NCBI RefSeq assembly: GCF_031177825.1
Contig: NZ_JAPSKE010000004.1
Location: 1-64,000, forward strand
Length of the DNA: 64,000 nt
Source: Paenibacillus sp.
Lineage (GTDB): Bacteria > Bacillota > Bacilli > Paenibacillales > YIM-B00363
Reading direction: 5' to 3'
The position numbers were made by a program, and so were the translations under genes. The notes under the pieces were generated by a model. That model saw only the letters and a list, made by a program, of their open reading frames with translations. It was not told the DNA's origin and made no database searches. Below, piece by piece: positions 37,769 through 45,518 of this stretch (position 1 is the first letter of the stretch; every line of letters starts with the position of its first letter).

Positions 37769-38738
37769 GTTCATCCTCCGTAAGGGAATCGACGAAATCC
37801 GTCTTGGGGTAAGCGTACACTTTAATCGCTTCTTGCCTCTTCAGAAGCTCAATCGCCTCGTCGTAGCGGTAGAAAGGTACATGGTGCGTCTGAAGGCATT
37901 CGGTATTTAACCCCTTGTTTAACACGAGATCGATGAGTAACGCTTTGTCTTCTTCGCCGAACCGGCGATATTTATAAGATTCTAAAATCGTACCCTTCAA
38001 CCAAAGATGCTGGCCGTAGCGGACTTCGCCCTTCAATACGCCGAAAATCATGAGATGGGAATCGACCTGCTCGAGCAGCCGCTGCACGGAAGCCGAAGCG
38101 CCGACGCAATCGTATCCTAAATCGAAACGCTCCTCCCCGAGCTCATCCGGGTGCTTCGCAGTGCCGATCCCTAAGCGGTTGACGAGCTCGATTCGATCGC
38201 GATTAATTTCTACGGCCGTAACGTTCGACGCGCCGAGCAGCTTAGCCGCCTGCACCGCCAACATCCCCGCCGGGCCGAGACCGGACACGAGCATCGATTT
38301 TCCGGTAATATCGCCGAACTGCAGTAAGCCGATTAACACGCATTTCAGCAACTCGAACGATACCGCTTGCTTCCACTCGATCCCGTCCGGCAGTTTAATG
38401 AGTTCTTGTTCACGGTAATTCAAATATTGCGCATACGCCCCGTTACCGCCGATATGCTCGAGCGCGGCGACCCGATCCCCTACTTTCAAGGAGCGCACAT
38501 TGGTTCCCGCCGCGACGACCGTTCCCGCAGCCTCATGTCCCGGAAAGCCGGGAAGCAAAGGATAGTCGGGCCGCCGATCCGCGTGGAACATGTCCTTGCC
38601 GCCCATCATGTGAATGTCCCAACGCGGACAGGTGGAGACGATTTCGATTTGTACCGTTACTTGATCGTCTTCCGGTTCAGGAAGATGGATGTCGATAATT
38701 TCGTAACGATTCTGCTCGGTAATGTGTAAAGCTTTCAA
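37758..38738 (-). CDS. MDR-family zinc-binding dehydrogenase (copy 2)
   Basis: 326 residues. Catalytic-domain motif FPGHEAAGTVVAAGTNV (GHE with the zinc-ligand His and Glu) and CPRWDIHMMGG near the N-terminus. Rossmann motif VSGLGPAGMLAVQAAKLLGA at about 168-187. It starts at TTG 38738 with AAGGAAG ten bases upstream. This is the first gene of the long operon, 215 bases from the divergent AraC regulator, with the tandem repeat between them. A sugar-alcohol or keto-sugar substrate is inferred from context. Confidence 0.87.
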   Translation of the reverse strand: MKALHITEQNRYEIIDIHLPEPEDDQVTVQIEIVSTCPRWDIHMMGGKDMFHADRRPDYPLLPGFPGHEAAGTVVAAGTNVRSLKVGDRVAALEHIGGNGAYAQYLNYREQELIKLPDGIEWKQAVSFELLKCVLIGLLQFGDITGKSMLVSGLGPAGMLAVQAAKLLGASNVTAVEINRDRIELVNRLGIGTAKHPDELGEERFDLGYDCVGASASVQRLLEQVDSHLMIFGVLKGEVRYGQHLWLKGTILESYKYRRFGEEDKALLIDLVLNKGLNTECLQTHHVPFYRYDEAIELLKRQEAIKVYAYPKTDFVDSLTEDEHAS

Positions 38739-38779
38739 TGGATATCAACTTCCTTTATTTTATTTTTGAATGAGTTGAA

Positions 38780-38816
38780 GTATATTGATCTTGTGACGTA
38801 TATTGACCTTGGTGAC
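38780..38816. promoter_or_regulatory. Tandem direct repeat, probable AraC-regulator binding site
   Basis: GTATATTGATCTTGTGAC (38780-38797) is followed at once by GTATATTGACCTTGGTGAC (38798-38816), two head-to-tail copies differing at one base plus one inserted G. AraC-family activators bind such direct repeats. On the minus strand a TATACT -10-like hexamer overlaps the first copy, so the site could drive or control the long operon starting at 38738. Confidence 0.6.
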
Positions 38817-38953
38817 TTAAGTGTACATCGAGAAGAAAGCGCTGTCTTTGCACTCTGTTACCCTTACGAAAAAACTCAATCGGGAAGATTCGCGAAGTTC
38901 AAGCAATTGATTTGCACATCATAGACTTTTCGGTTGCTGAGGAGGTAAGTAAA

Positions 38954-39802
38954 GTGAGGATTCGACTATGCAGGGAGGGCTCGATCTCGCGATCGGCGGA
39001 GGCGCCCGGCGGAGGAATGCATCCGGCACTCTATGAGATTCTTTATATCACCTCAGGGAAAGTTCGGTTTCGTTGGATGAGCAACGTATGCGAAGCGGAA
39101 GCTCCGGCCGTGTTCATTATGTCCGTCTCCACGCCGCATCTGCTCGAAAGCTTGCGCGCGGAAGCGAAATTCCGTTTCATTGAGCTCGCCGAGTGGGATC
39201 ATTTCACGTTCACGGATAAGCAAATCGACCGATGGAACTTTATGCAAACCCGTAAAGACATTTACACGGGAACATTGGCTGCCGCGATCATTCAATCCCT
39301 GGACTTCGTCCACCACCTCCAGTCCACCGGCGTCGCCGATCAATGCCAAACCCTTGAAGAAGTTTGTTTGCTGGAAATTCAGAAAACGTACAAACTTATC
39401 GAGCATGTGCTGAACAACTCTGGGAAAGGAATGGCGCCAGACGGGGTGCAGAACAAACCGAAACCGAGCGAAATGGCGGACTTGTTGATCGAGTACATGG
39501 ATGCGCACTATAGGGAGGATATCACGCTTCATCGACTCGCCGACGTCGTTCACCTAAACCCGTCTTATCTCGTTCGGATGTTCAAAAAGCAAACGAACAC
39601 GACCCCCTTCGACTACCTGCGCGATCTGCGACTGAAGGCGGCCATCCGCTATTTATCCGTGACCGATCTGCCGATCAGTTCTATCGTGGAAGAAGCCGGC
39701 TTTAAGAGCGTCCATTACTTCTCGAGAACGTTCAAGCAGGAGTATGGTCAGAGTCCCGCCGAGTGGCGCAAGCGGTTTCGAAAAACCGGAGCAATCGATT
39801 GA
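38954..39802 (+). CDS. AraC-family transcriptional regulator with cupin-like sensor
   Basis: 282 residues. The N-terminal half is a cupin-like ligand domain (YEILYITSGKVRFRWMSN, EAPAVFIMSVSTPHLLES). The C-terminal AraC HTH (about 180-280) has ITLHRLADVVHLNPSYLVRM and ISSIVEEAGFKSVHYFSRTF. I choose GTG 38954 because GGAGG stands eight bases before it; an upstream TTG at 38912 has no ribosome site. Transcribed away from the 17-kb operon, with the tandem repeat between, so it is the probable regulator of that operon, sensing a sugar directly rather than through a kinase. Confidence 0.9.
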   Translation: MRIRLCREGSISRSAEAPGGGMHPALYEILYITSGKVRFRWMSNVCEAEAPAVFIMSVSTPHLLESLRAEAKFRFIELAEWDHFTFTDKQIDRWNFMQTRKDIYTGTLAAAIIQSLDFVHHLQSTGVADQCQTLEEVCLLEIQKTYKLIEHVLNNSGKGMAPDGVQNKPKPSEMADLLIEYMDAHYREDITLHRLADVVHLNPSYLVRMFKKQTNTTPFDYLRDLRLKAAIRYLSVTDLPISSIVEEAGFKSVHYFSRTFKQEYGQSPAEWRKRFRKTGAID

Positions 39803-39924
39803 GACGAGGCTTCACCCTTAGAAATTCGCGTTTACGAGTTTATGTTTCTCGCAAGATTTCGGACAACAAGAACTTGACTCTTTTGTTGAAATTGGAACGT
39901 ACATTCGCAATTCATAATTTCCTT

Positions 39925-39964
39925 AGAACCTGCTGCCTTCATAATGGCCGCCGGTTCTGTTTTT
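39925..39964 (+). terminator. Terminator after the AraC gene
   Basis: AGAACCtGCtGCC pairs with GGCcGCcGGTTCT around an 8-base loop, followed by GTTTTTA on the plus strand. It lies about 120 bases past the AraC-regulator stop. Confidence 0.6.
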
Positions 39965-40035
39965 ATGTCTTGTGTTCGGCCGATCATCGAACGAACATCC
40001 CCGATAGTTCAGTAATCGCGCAGCAATACGAAAAA

Positions 40036-40056
40036 GCGGTGGATTGGATCCACCGC
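40036..40056 (-). terminator. Hairpin with T-tract on the minus strand
   Basis: GCGGTGGA and TCCACCGC form a perfect 8-bp stem; TTTTT follows on the minus strand. No minus-strand gene now ends here, so it may be left from a gene disrupted by the adjoining IS110-type scrap. Confidence 0.45.
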
Positions 40057-40061
40057 CTCAG

Positions 40062-40250
40062 CGCGAGTCCTCCAAAACCCGCAAAGGAAAGCGCCGAACA
40101 GCCGTTGCCGTTGCACACTCCATCATGATGATCGCTTACTATTTGCCGACCCGACAGGAAGATTACAAAGACTTAGGCTCGGATTACTTTGAGAAGCGAC
40201 ACCAAGACGCCATCGTAAGACAGACCGTAGTTTCGTATTGTCTTTTCTAG
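40062..40250 (+). pseudogene. IS110-family transposase C-terminal scrap
   Basis: The plus strand reads RRTAVAVAHSIMMIAYYLPT followed by RQEDYKDLGSDYFEKRHQD, matching the extreme C-terminus of IS110/IS1111-type transposases. Only about 60 codons remain, and the match stops after IVRQTV. It belongs to a different IS110 subgroup from the remnant at 1806-2164. The surrounding 39.8-40.4 kb holds no intact gene. Confidence 0.7.
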
Positions 40251-40370
40251 GCCATCAACCGATTATAGATTTCCTCGATACGTCTCTCTCTAAGCAAGAC
40301 GTGCGATAGAGGTCGTACCAGTTCTCCCAGAACGTCCCCGTCTGATCTTCCGCATTGAATGCAACGACTC

Positions 40371-40416
40371 GTTGGCCGGCTGCCCTAGTGCTTTATGAAG
40401 CTATCGTCTCCGTTAC
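40371..40416. repeat. Intergenic repeat, copy A
   Basis: This 46-base stretch, GTTGGCCGGCTGCCCTAGTG at its start and GCTATCGTCTCCGTTACCG near its end, aligns over its whole length with 62139-62184. It runs into the 3' end of the hydrolase gene. Confidence 0.5.
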
Positions 40417-41396
40417 CGTAACCATCCCATAGTTTCATTTTCAATCTCGCTTAAAAAAGAAAGAACAGCAGTTTTCATCTGGTCCAAACCCGGTTGTTCT
40501 ATCGGAAAATGGCCAGCTCCTTCTAGGATTACGCAGTCTTTCTTGCTTTTTAATCTGTTATAAAAAGGTTCACTTAATGCAAAAGGCGTCATTGGATCTA
40601 CTTCAGGATGGACAAGTAATACTGGGCAAATGTCGAAACGTTCAGGTTGAATCAATGGTTTCATATTCATAAAAGTTCTAAGCAATCGAAACGGGACCTT
40701 TGTGCCTGCCGCAAGCGGATCCCTTATGATCAGTTCGGTCAATTCAATGTTGTTCGTAATTAACTCCATCCTAGATACCTTCGACACAGAAATTCGAAAT
40801 GGATCCAATATAAAGGGGAAAACGTCCATTGAGAATTTACCTAGTCGACTAACGAACTTATTTGGGGCAACTCGATCCCGAACTTTTGAATTACTTGTAT
40901 CTACAAATGTCGTGACTACCAATCCTTTAACATGTGTGCTCATGGACGCAGCATGGTAAGCGAGCATGCCACCGATACTTGCTCCTAATAAAACAATCGG
41001 TTTACCGTCGCGCTTCATTTCCTGCTCGATCAAATTTGTAAGTAATTCAATCCAATGCTGGTAATCTAATGATTTCAATGAATCCGTATAAGTTAGACCA
41101 TAAGGAGGAAGGTCAGGGGATAAAACATCATACCCATTTATTTGCAACATTCGTGCATAGGGAGCCAGTAGTCTACCGTTTCCACCCGCACCGTGAATTA
41201 AAATAACTTTCATTTTTGAATCTGGAACAGTCATCCGATCGAGATGAACACGATATTCGTTCCAATCCCACCATTCTTCAGTCGGCAAACAATTCACATT
41301 TAATCGCAGTTCTTCAGGAAAAAATTTTTGATACTTCTTCCAATGCAGCTCGGATTCATTATAGGTTAAAAGTTTCGTGATAGAAATCATATTCAC
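40413..41396 (-). CDS. Alpha/beta hydrolase (lysophospholipase/esterase-like)
   Basis: 327 residues. The oxyanion region is VILIHGAGGNGRLLAPYARM, and the nucleophile elbow GASIGG has Ser at about 148 (PIVLLGASIGGMLAYHAASM). The acid Asp is probably in VHPEVDPMTPFA and the His in LEGAGHFPIEQPG. No signal peptide, so cytoplasmic. The gene is AT-richer than both neighbouring sugar loci and stands alone between an IS110 scrap and a repeat-bearing gap, which suggests separate acquisition. Substrate unknown; lipase-like fold assignment is firm. Confidence 0.88.
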   Translation of the reverse strand: MNMISITKLLTYNESELHWKKYQKFFPEELRLNVNCLPTEEWWDWNEYRVHLDRMTVPDSKMKVILIHGAGGNGRLLAPYARMLQINGYDVLSPDLPPYGLTYTDSLKSLDYQHWIELLTNLIEQEMKRDGKPIVLLGASIGGMLAYHAASMSTHVKGLVVTTFVDTSNSKVRDRVAPNKFVSRLGKFSMDVFPFILDPFRISVSKVSRMELITNNIELTELIIRDPLAAGTKVPFRLLRTFMNMKPLIQPERFDICPVLLVHPEVDPMTPFALSEPFYNRLKSKKDCVILEGAGHFPIEQPGLDQMKTAVLSFLSEIENETMGWLR

Positions 41397-41560
41397 TTTC
41401 CCCCGTGAACTGAACGAACGACTTCACCTCTGAGTTTAACACCTTTAACAGAATATAGTTCAGATTATTCGCGTTAAATGTTTAAAAAGGTAAGTGAGGT
41501 ACCGACAAATAGATGTTTTCCTTGTTCGCCTTCAGCATCTCCACCAACCGCTGAACACCA

Positions 41561-41701
41561 TTATTGGACGGATCCTGTTTTGGGGTCTACTAGCGGGGGT
41601 GTGATGCAGCTGGCCTTAGAATTGCCGTATCTTATCTCGCGGGTTCCCCACGACCTCGGCGATCCGCCCGGTAATTTGCCGGTTTCGTTAACCCATTTCA
41701 T
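41561..41701 (-). CDS. Possible small protein, 46 aa
   Basis: The frame MKWVNETGKLPGGSPRSWGT continues to 46 residues and has GGAGGAAAGG upstream. I recognise no family, and the composition is not strongly protein-like; it may be the remnant of a longer gene. The rest of 41397-41776 shows nothing else. Confidence 0.2.
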   Translation of the reverse strand: MKWVNETGKLPGGSPRSWGTREIRYGNSKASCITPPLVDPKTGSVQ

Positions 41702-41776
41702 CAATCTTCCACCTTTCCTCCAAATCTATAGAGTACCGGAAGTCGTCGTTGTTGCGCGTGCATGCCGTAAAAGAAA

Positions 41777-41818
41777 GAGGCCGTCCCGAAGTAGATGTAA
41801 CTACTTCGGGACAGCCTC
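41777..41818 (-). terminator. Terminator of the polysaccharide-utilisation operon
   Basis: GAGGC-GTCCCGAAGTAG pairs with CTACTTCGGGAC-GCCTC (18 pairs, one mismatch) around ATGTAA; the minus strand continues TTTCTTTT. It lies 49 bases beyond the restored GH88 stop codon at 41867, which supports the frameshift reading of that gene. Confidence 0.85.
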
Positions 41819-41866
41819 AAGCAGCAACCATGGGTCGTTCGCGGTTCGTCGTTCTGCGCTTCCCGC

Positions 41867-43001
41867 TTACCGCTCGTACCAGTATCCGTTGACACCCTTC
41901 GCGACGCGCATCAATGCCTCGACATAATAATAGTCGCCCCAGATCATATAATCGTCGGGGCCTTTGCCGGCCAACGTTATAGGCGCCGTGCCGCAGCAGC
42001 CCCTCGGCATCGGGGTCGTCCAGCGTCGAATACGATTCGATCAGCGCGCGAAGCATCCGCTCGCTCGCTTGGCGAAGCGCGTCCCGCTCCGGGGCGCCTT
42101 CCTCGAGCAGAAGCCCGATTTCGAGAAGCCCGCAGAGCGCGATCGCCGAGGCGGAGCTGTCGCGGTTGTCCGGTCCGTCCTTCGGGACGTCGAAGTCCCA
42201 ATGCGCGCCCCCGTCCTCCGGCAGCCGCGAGAGGAAATACGTCGCCGCCCGCACGGCCGCATCCAGGTACCGCCGCTCGCCCGTGTACCGATAGACGAGC
42301 GCGAAGCCGTAGACCGCCCAGGCTTGCCCGCGCGCCCACGTCGACCCGTCGCGATAGCCCTGATGCGTCTCGCCGCGGACCGGCTCGCCCGTAGCCGGCT
42401 CGAAGCGGAACGTATGATACGAGGAGCCGTCGCCGCGCATCAGATACTTCAGCGAGCGGGCCGCCTGCACTTCGGCCGCCTCCCGGTACGCCGGCTTCCC
42501 CGTCGTCTCCGAGGCCCAGAAGAGCAACGGCAAATTCATCAGGCAATCGATAATGATGCGACCGCCGTGCTCCGCATGCCCCTCCTCGCCCCAAGCCTGC
42601 AGATACCGTCCTGCCGGACGCCAACGCTCCATCAGCGCGTCCGCAGCCTGCACGGTGCGGTCGCGCGCCGCTTCCGCGCCGTCGACGATCCATTCCGCCT
42701 TCGTCGACAGCGAATACAGAAACCCGATATCGTGGTGCCCCATCGCCTGTCGCGCCTCCATGCGGTTGACGAGCCGCGCGGTCAAGCGTCGGGCCGCGTC
42801 GCCGAGCGCCGCGTCCCCTTCGAACTCGTGACCGAGCCACGCCAAGCCGGCATAGAAGCCCTCGATCCATTCATTGTTGGCGTCGCGCCAGTCGTAGCGC
42901 TTCTCCTCCGTAATATACGGGAACCGGTCTCCGTGTCGGAGTATATTCCGCTTCGTCTTCGCGACGGCGTCCCGAAGCGCCTTTTCTACCCGCTCAACCA
43001 T
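41867..43001 (-). pseudogene. GH88 unsaturated uronyl hydrolase with 3' frameshift
   Basis: About 377 residues when repaired. A (alpha/alpha)6-barrel protein of GH88/GH105 type: GRYLQAWGEEGHAEHGGRII with the catalytic-Asp loop IIIDCLMNLPLLFWA, and ETHQGYRDGSTWARGQAWAVYG, the diagnostic GH88 stretch. It removes the 4,5-unsaturated uronic acid left by polysaccharide lyases. Near 41973 one extra T shifts the frame; one base back, the normal end GPDDYMIWGDYYYVEALMRV then AKGVNGYWYER is intact. The shifted frame runs on as Arg-rich nonsense. ATG 43001 has AAAAGGAGG upstream. Loss of the last ~35 residues should destabilise the barrel, unless the sequence is wrong here. Confidence 0.85.
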
Positions 43002-43039
43002 TGTGTCGCGCGCCTCCTTTTCCATATTGCAGATAAAAC

Positions 43040-45277
43040 TTACAGCCGGAACTGACGGGCGCCCTCCTCGACCCGCTTCTTATACATTCCTACGTTCGGG
43101 TCGTACCGCACGCCGTCCGCCGTCGCTTCGCCGTCGTAGCGGACATAACACCATGCGGCTGCGTTCGCGAACGTCCGCACTTCAAGTCCGTCCCGGTAGT
43201 CCAGCGTCGCGTCGCACTTCAGCAGCGTGCTGAACAGACATACCCCGTCCACCTTGACGTAGCTGCCGTTGTGCAGGCTCACCCGCTGCAAGCGGCCCTC
43301 CCCGTCGACGGCGACGCTCGCGAGGAACGCGTCCGTCTCGATTCGCTCGAAGGCGACATGCGAATTCTCGTGCATGACGCGGCCGTCCGCCAGCGTATTG
43401 CAATAGAAGGAGGTTACGCTCCCCTCCGGCTCCCGGACGCGGAAGGCATGCACCCGCTCGTCGCCGAATTTCTCGACGTCGAAGCGTGCGCCGTCCTCGC
43501 CCGGAAGCACGAATACATTCATAAACTTGATCCGCCGATCCGCGGCGCTCGCGCGAACGGACAAATACTCCGCTTCGGGGAATTCGTCCTCCTTGCCGCT
43601 GCTCCGATGGAAGGAGCTGAGGTAGCCCTGCTCCGTCGCGTATGTCTTCCGATCGGGATACAGCGATCGGAGCTCGAGCGTCTCTCCGCCGCTCGCGATG
43701 CGGAACGTATCGCCGTCGCGCGACGTCGTTCCGTCGTAATGCAGCAGCCACTCGAACGCACCGTCCCGATTCGCGTGCAGATCGTCTACCATAACGAGAA
43801 ATCGGTCCGTTAAGATGACATGCCGATAGAAGCGATGGTAGAGATGCATGTAAGGCCCGGTGCAATCCGCCAGTACGTACCGATATCCCGGCGCCTCCAG
43901 CGCGACGGGGATATTCCCTTCGAACTTTGTGCCGTACTCGATCATCTCCGGCGGCTGTCCCTCGCCGTCCAGCAGGACGACGTTATGCGCTCGGGACTGC
44001 CGGTAGTAGCTGTTGTATAGCGGCTTCGAATAGACGCAATACCCGGAGTCCGCGACGAACTCCTTGCCGCCGCTGATCAGCAGGAACGTGCCGACGTCGA
44101 GATGGTTATGATTCCAGCTCTCCCCCGTCTTGATCGCGAACACCGTCTCGCGGCCCTCCCGTTCAGACCGCAGCACGGCGTATCCGGAATGTTCCAGCAC
44201 CGTCGTCCGGTCCCCTGCAGGGAACGGCTGCGGCGCCAGCGCCGGCGGGTAATACAGCAGCTCGAGCGGACCGTCCGGAGCCGGCTTGAAGGCGTGGTAG
44301 AACGTGATCATCTCGCCGCGCCGCAGCAGCTCGCCCAGCCGCAGCCAGACGAATGTGTTTCCTTCCCGATCGCCGACGTCCCCGAAGCCCAGCGTCTTCA
44401 TGCCGTTCTCCGAACGGTATACGGTAGCGATATACGCGTCGGGCACGCCCTCGAGCGCCGGCACACTTCGCAGCAGTCCGTCGTCTCCGGTCCGCCGACG
44501 ATAGAACGACTCGAAGACGACGACATTGCTTAGCGCATAATCGAGATAACTCATCGTCTCGATATAATCGCCGCCGGCGCCGAAGTTGCCCTTCTTGTTT
44601 TGAAGCACGTTGCCCGGGTAGGCGAACCATTCCTTCAGCCCCTCGACGACGGCGTGCAAGTAGGCGTCGTTCTCAGGCCGCTCCTCTTCGAGCGCCATCA
44701 GGACGACGCCCGCTCCCGCCGCGCACACGCTCCACCAGTTATGTCCCATCGTATCCAGCGCGTGGATGCGTTTGGTCGGATGCAGCCAATCGTCGTATAG
44801 CGGCGCGAACGCCTTCTCCCGCAAACACCCGGAGATCGACTCCCGCTCCTCCCCGGACAAGACGGAACGGATCGCGTCGAAGGCGAGCGAGGCGTTCACG
44901 CCGATATCCGCCGTCCATAAATCCGAATTCCGGCCGCCGCCGACTTGGTAGAGCCAAGCGTCCTCCCCGCAGATCGAGAGAAGCAATCGCCGCGCGCCGT
45001 CCGCTGCCCGAGGCTCCGACGTCATTCTGAAATAAAAAGCAAGGCGATGCGCCTCTCTCGAGAGCTCCCTCACGAAATTCCCCAGCGTAAATCGCTTATT
45101 CCCGCCGAGCTCCCTCGCTCGTTCGCGCAGCGTCTCCAATGTGCGCTCGTACGTCGCGATCGCATCCTCGTCGATCGCCCGCACCTGCGCGACGAAGCGT
45201 TCCCACCCTTCCCGAACCGCCGGAAGCGATTCGAGCTTGCCATGGATCTCGGCCAACGCCGATGTATCGTAGAACAT
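43040..45277 (-). CDS. Heparinase II/III-type polysaccharide lyase
   Basis: 745 residues. An N-terminal (alpha/alpha) toroid (about 1-330) is followed by antiparallel beta-sheet domains. The heparinase II/III signature is NHNHLDVGTFLLISGGKEFV followed by ADSGYCVYSKPLYNSYYRQS, with the catalytic-type His and Tyr residues. Such lyases cleave uronic-acid polymers or their oligomers by beta-elimination, leaving 4,5-unsaturated ends, the very substrate of the GH88 enzyme downstream. No signal peptide is visible from ATG 45277 (GGGGG nine bases upstream), so it is probably an intracellular oligo-lyase. It follows the giant beta-helix gene. Confidence 0.88.
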   Translation of the reverse strand: MFYDTSALAEIHGKLESLPAVREGWERFVAQVRAIDEDAIATYERTLETLRERARELGGNKRFTLGNFVRELSREAHRLAFYFRMTSEPRAADGARRLLLSICGEDAWLYQVGGGRNSDLWTADIGVNASLAFDAIRSVLSGEERESISGCLREKAFAPLYDDWLHPTKRIHALDTMGHNWWSVCAAGAGVVLMALEEERPENDAYLHAVVEGLKEWFAYPGNVLQNKKGNFGAGGDYIETMSYLDYALSNVVVFESFYRRRTGDDGLLRSVPALEGVPDAYIATVYRSENGMKTLGFGDVGDREGNTFVWLRLGELLRRGEMITFYHAFKPAPDGPLELLYYPPALAPQPFPAGDRTTVLEHSGYAVLRSEREGRETVFAIKTGESWNHNHLDVGTFLLISGGKEFVADSGYCVYSKPLYNSYYRQSRAHNVVLLDGEGQPPEMIEYGTKFEGNIPVALEAPGYRYVLADCTGPYMHLYHRFYRHVILTDRFLVMVDDLHANRDGAFEWLLHYDGTTSRDGDTFRIASGGETLELRSLYPDRKTYATEQGYLSSFHRSSGKEDEFPEAEYLSVRASAADRRIKFMNVFVLPGEDGARFDVEKFGDERVHAFRVREPEGSVTSFYCNTLADGRVMHENSHVAFERIETDAFLASVAVDGEGRLQRVSLHNGSYVKVDGVCLFSTLLKCDATLDYRDGLEVRTFANAAAWCYVRYDGEATADGVRYDPNVGMYKKRVEEGARQFRL

Positions 45278-45478
45278 CGTCCTCATCCCCCTTACTCTCC
45301 GCCGTAGCCATCGTTCACAGCCCCAATCTAACGGAGCGCGGGCGTCCCGGCAACTATCAAGTTTTGAGGCGGTAACAACGGTTGCGGCCCCGTGCGGCAA
45401 CGGCGTTCCCGGCCCGAGCTAACAGTTCTTGAGCAACTTGCACATCTTGAATATCCGCCGAATCTACCGGGGAAAAAG

Positions 45479-45514
45479 GCGACGCCCCCCGCCGTTGCCG
45501 GCGCGGGGCGTCGC
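45479..45514 (-). terminator. Strong hairpin after the beta-helix gene
   Basis: GCGACGCCCC and GGGGCGTCGC at the base of a GC-rich stem, followed by CTTTTTCC on the minus strand. Sits five bases beyond the stop; it may only partly terminate, setting lower expression of the heparinase and GH88 genes. Confidence 0.7.
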
Positions 45515-45518
45515 TTCT

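Noticed and set aside
38780-38816. CRISPR-like repeat
   Set aside because: Only two abutting copies without spacers; a regulator binding site is a better explanation. No CRISPR array or cas gene was seen anywhere.
40044-40250. Small complete protein of 68 residues
   Set aside because: The sequence is the C-terminal end of an IS110-type transposase, so it is listed as a remnant rather than a gene.
41478-41927. Plus-strand protein of 149 residues
   Set aside because: It crosses the operon terminator and the GH88 3' end and resembles nothing; no ribosome site.
41964-43055. Plus-strand frame of 363 codons opposite the GH88 gene
   Set aside because: Arg/Pro-rich shadow; the opposite strand encodes a clear GH88 protein.
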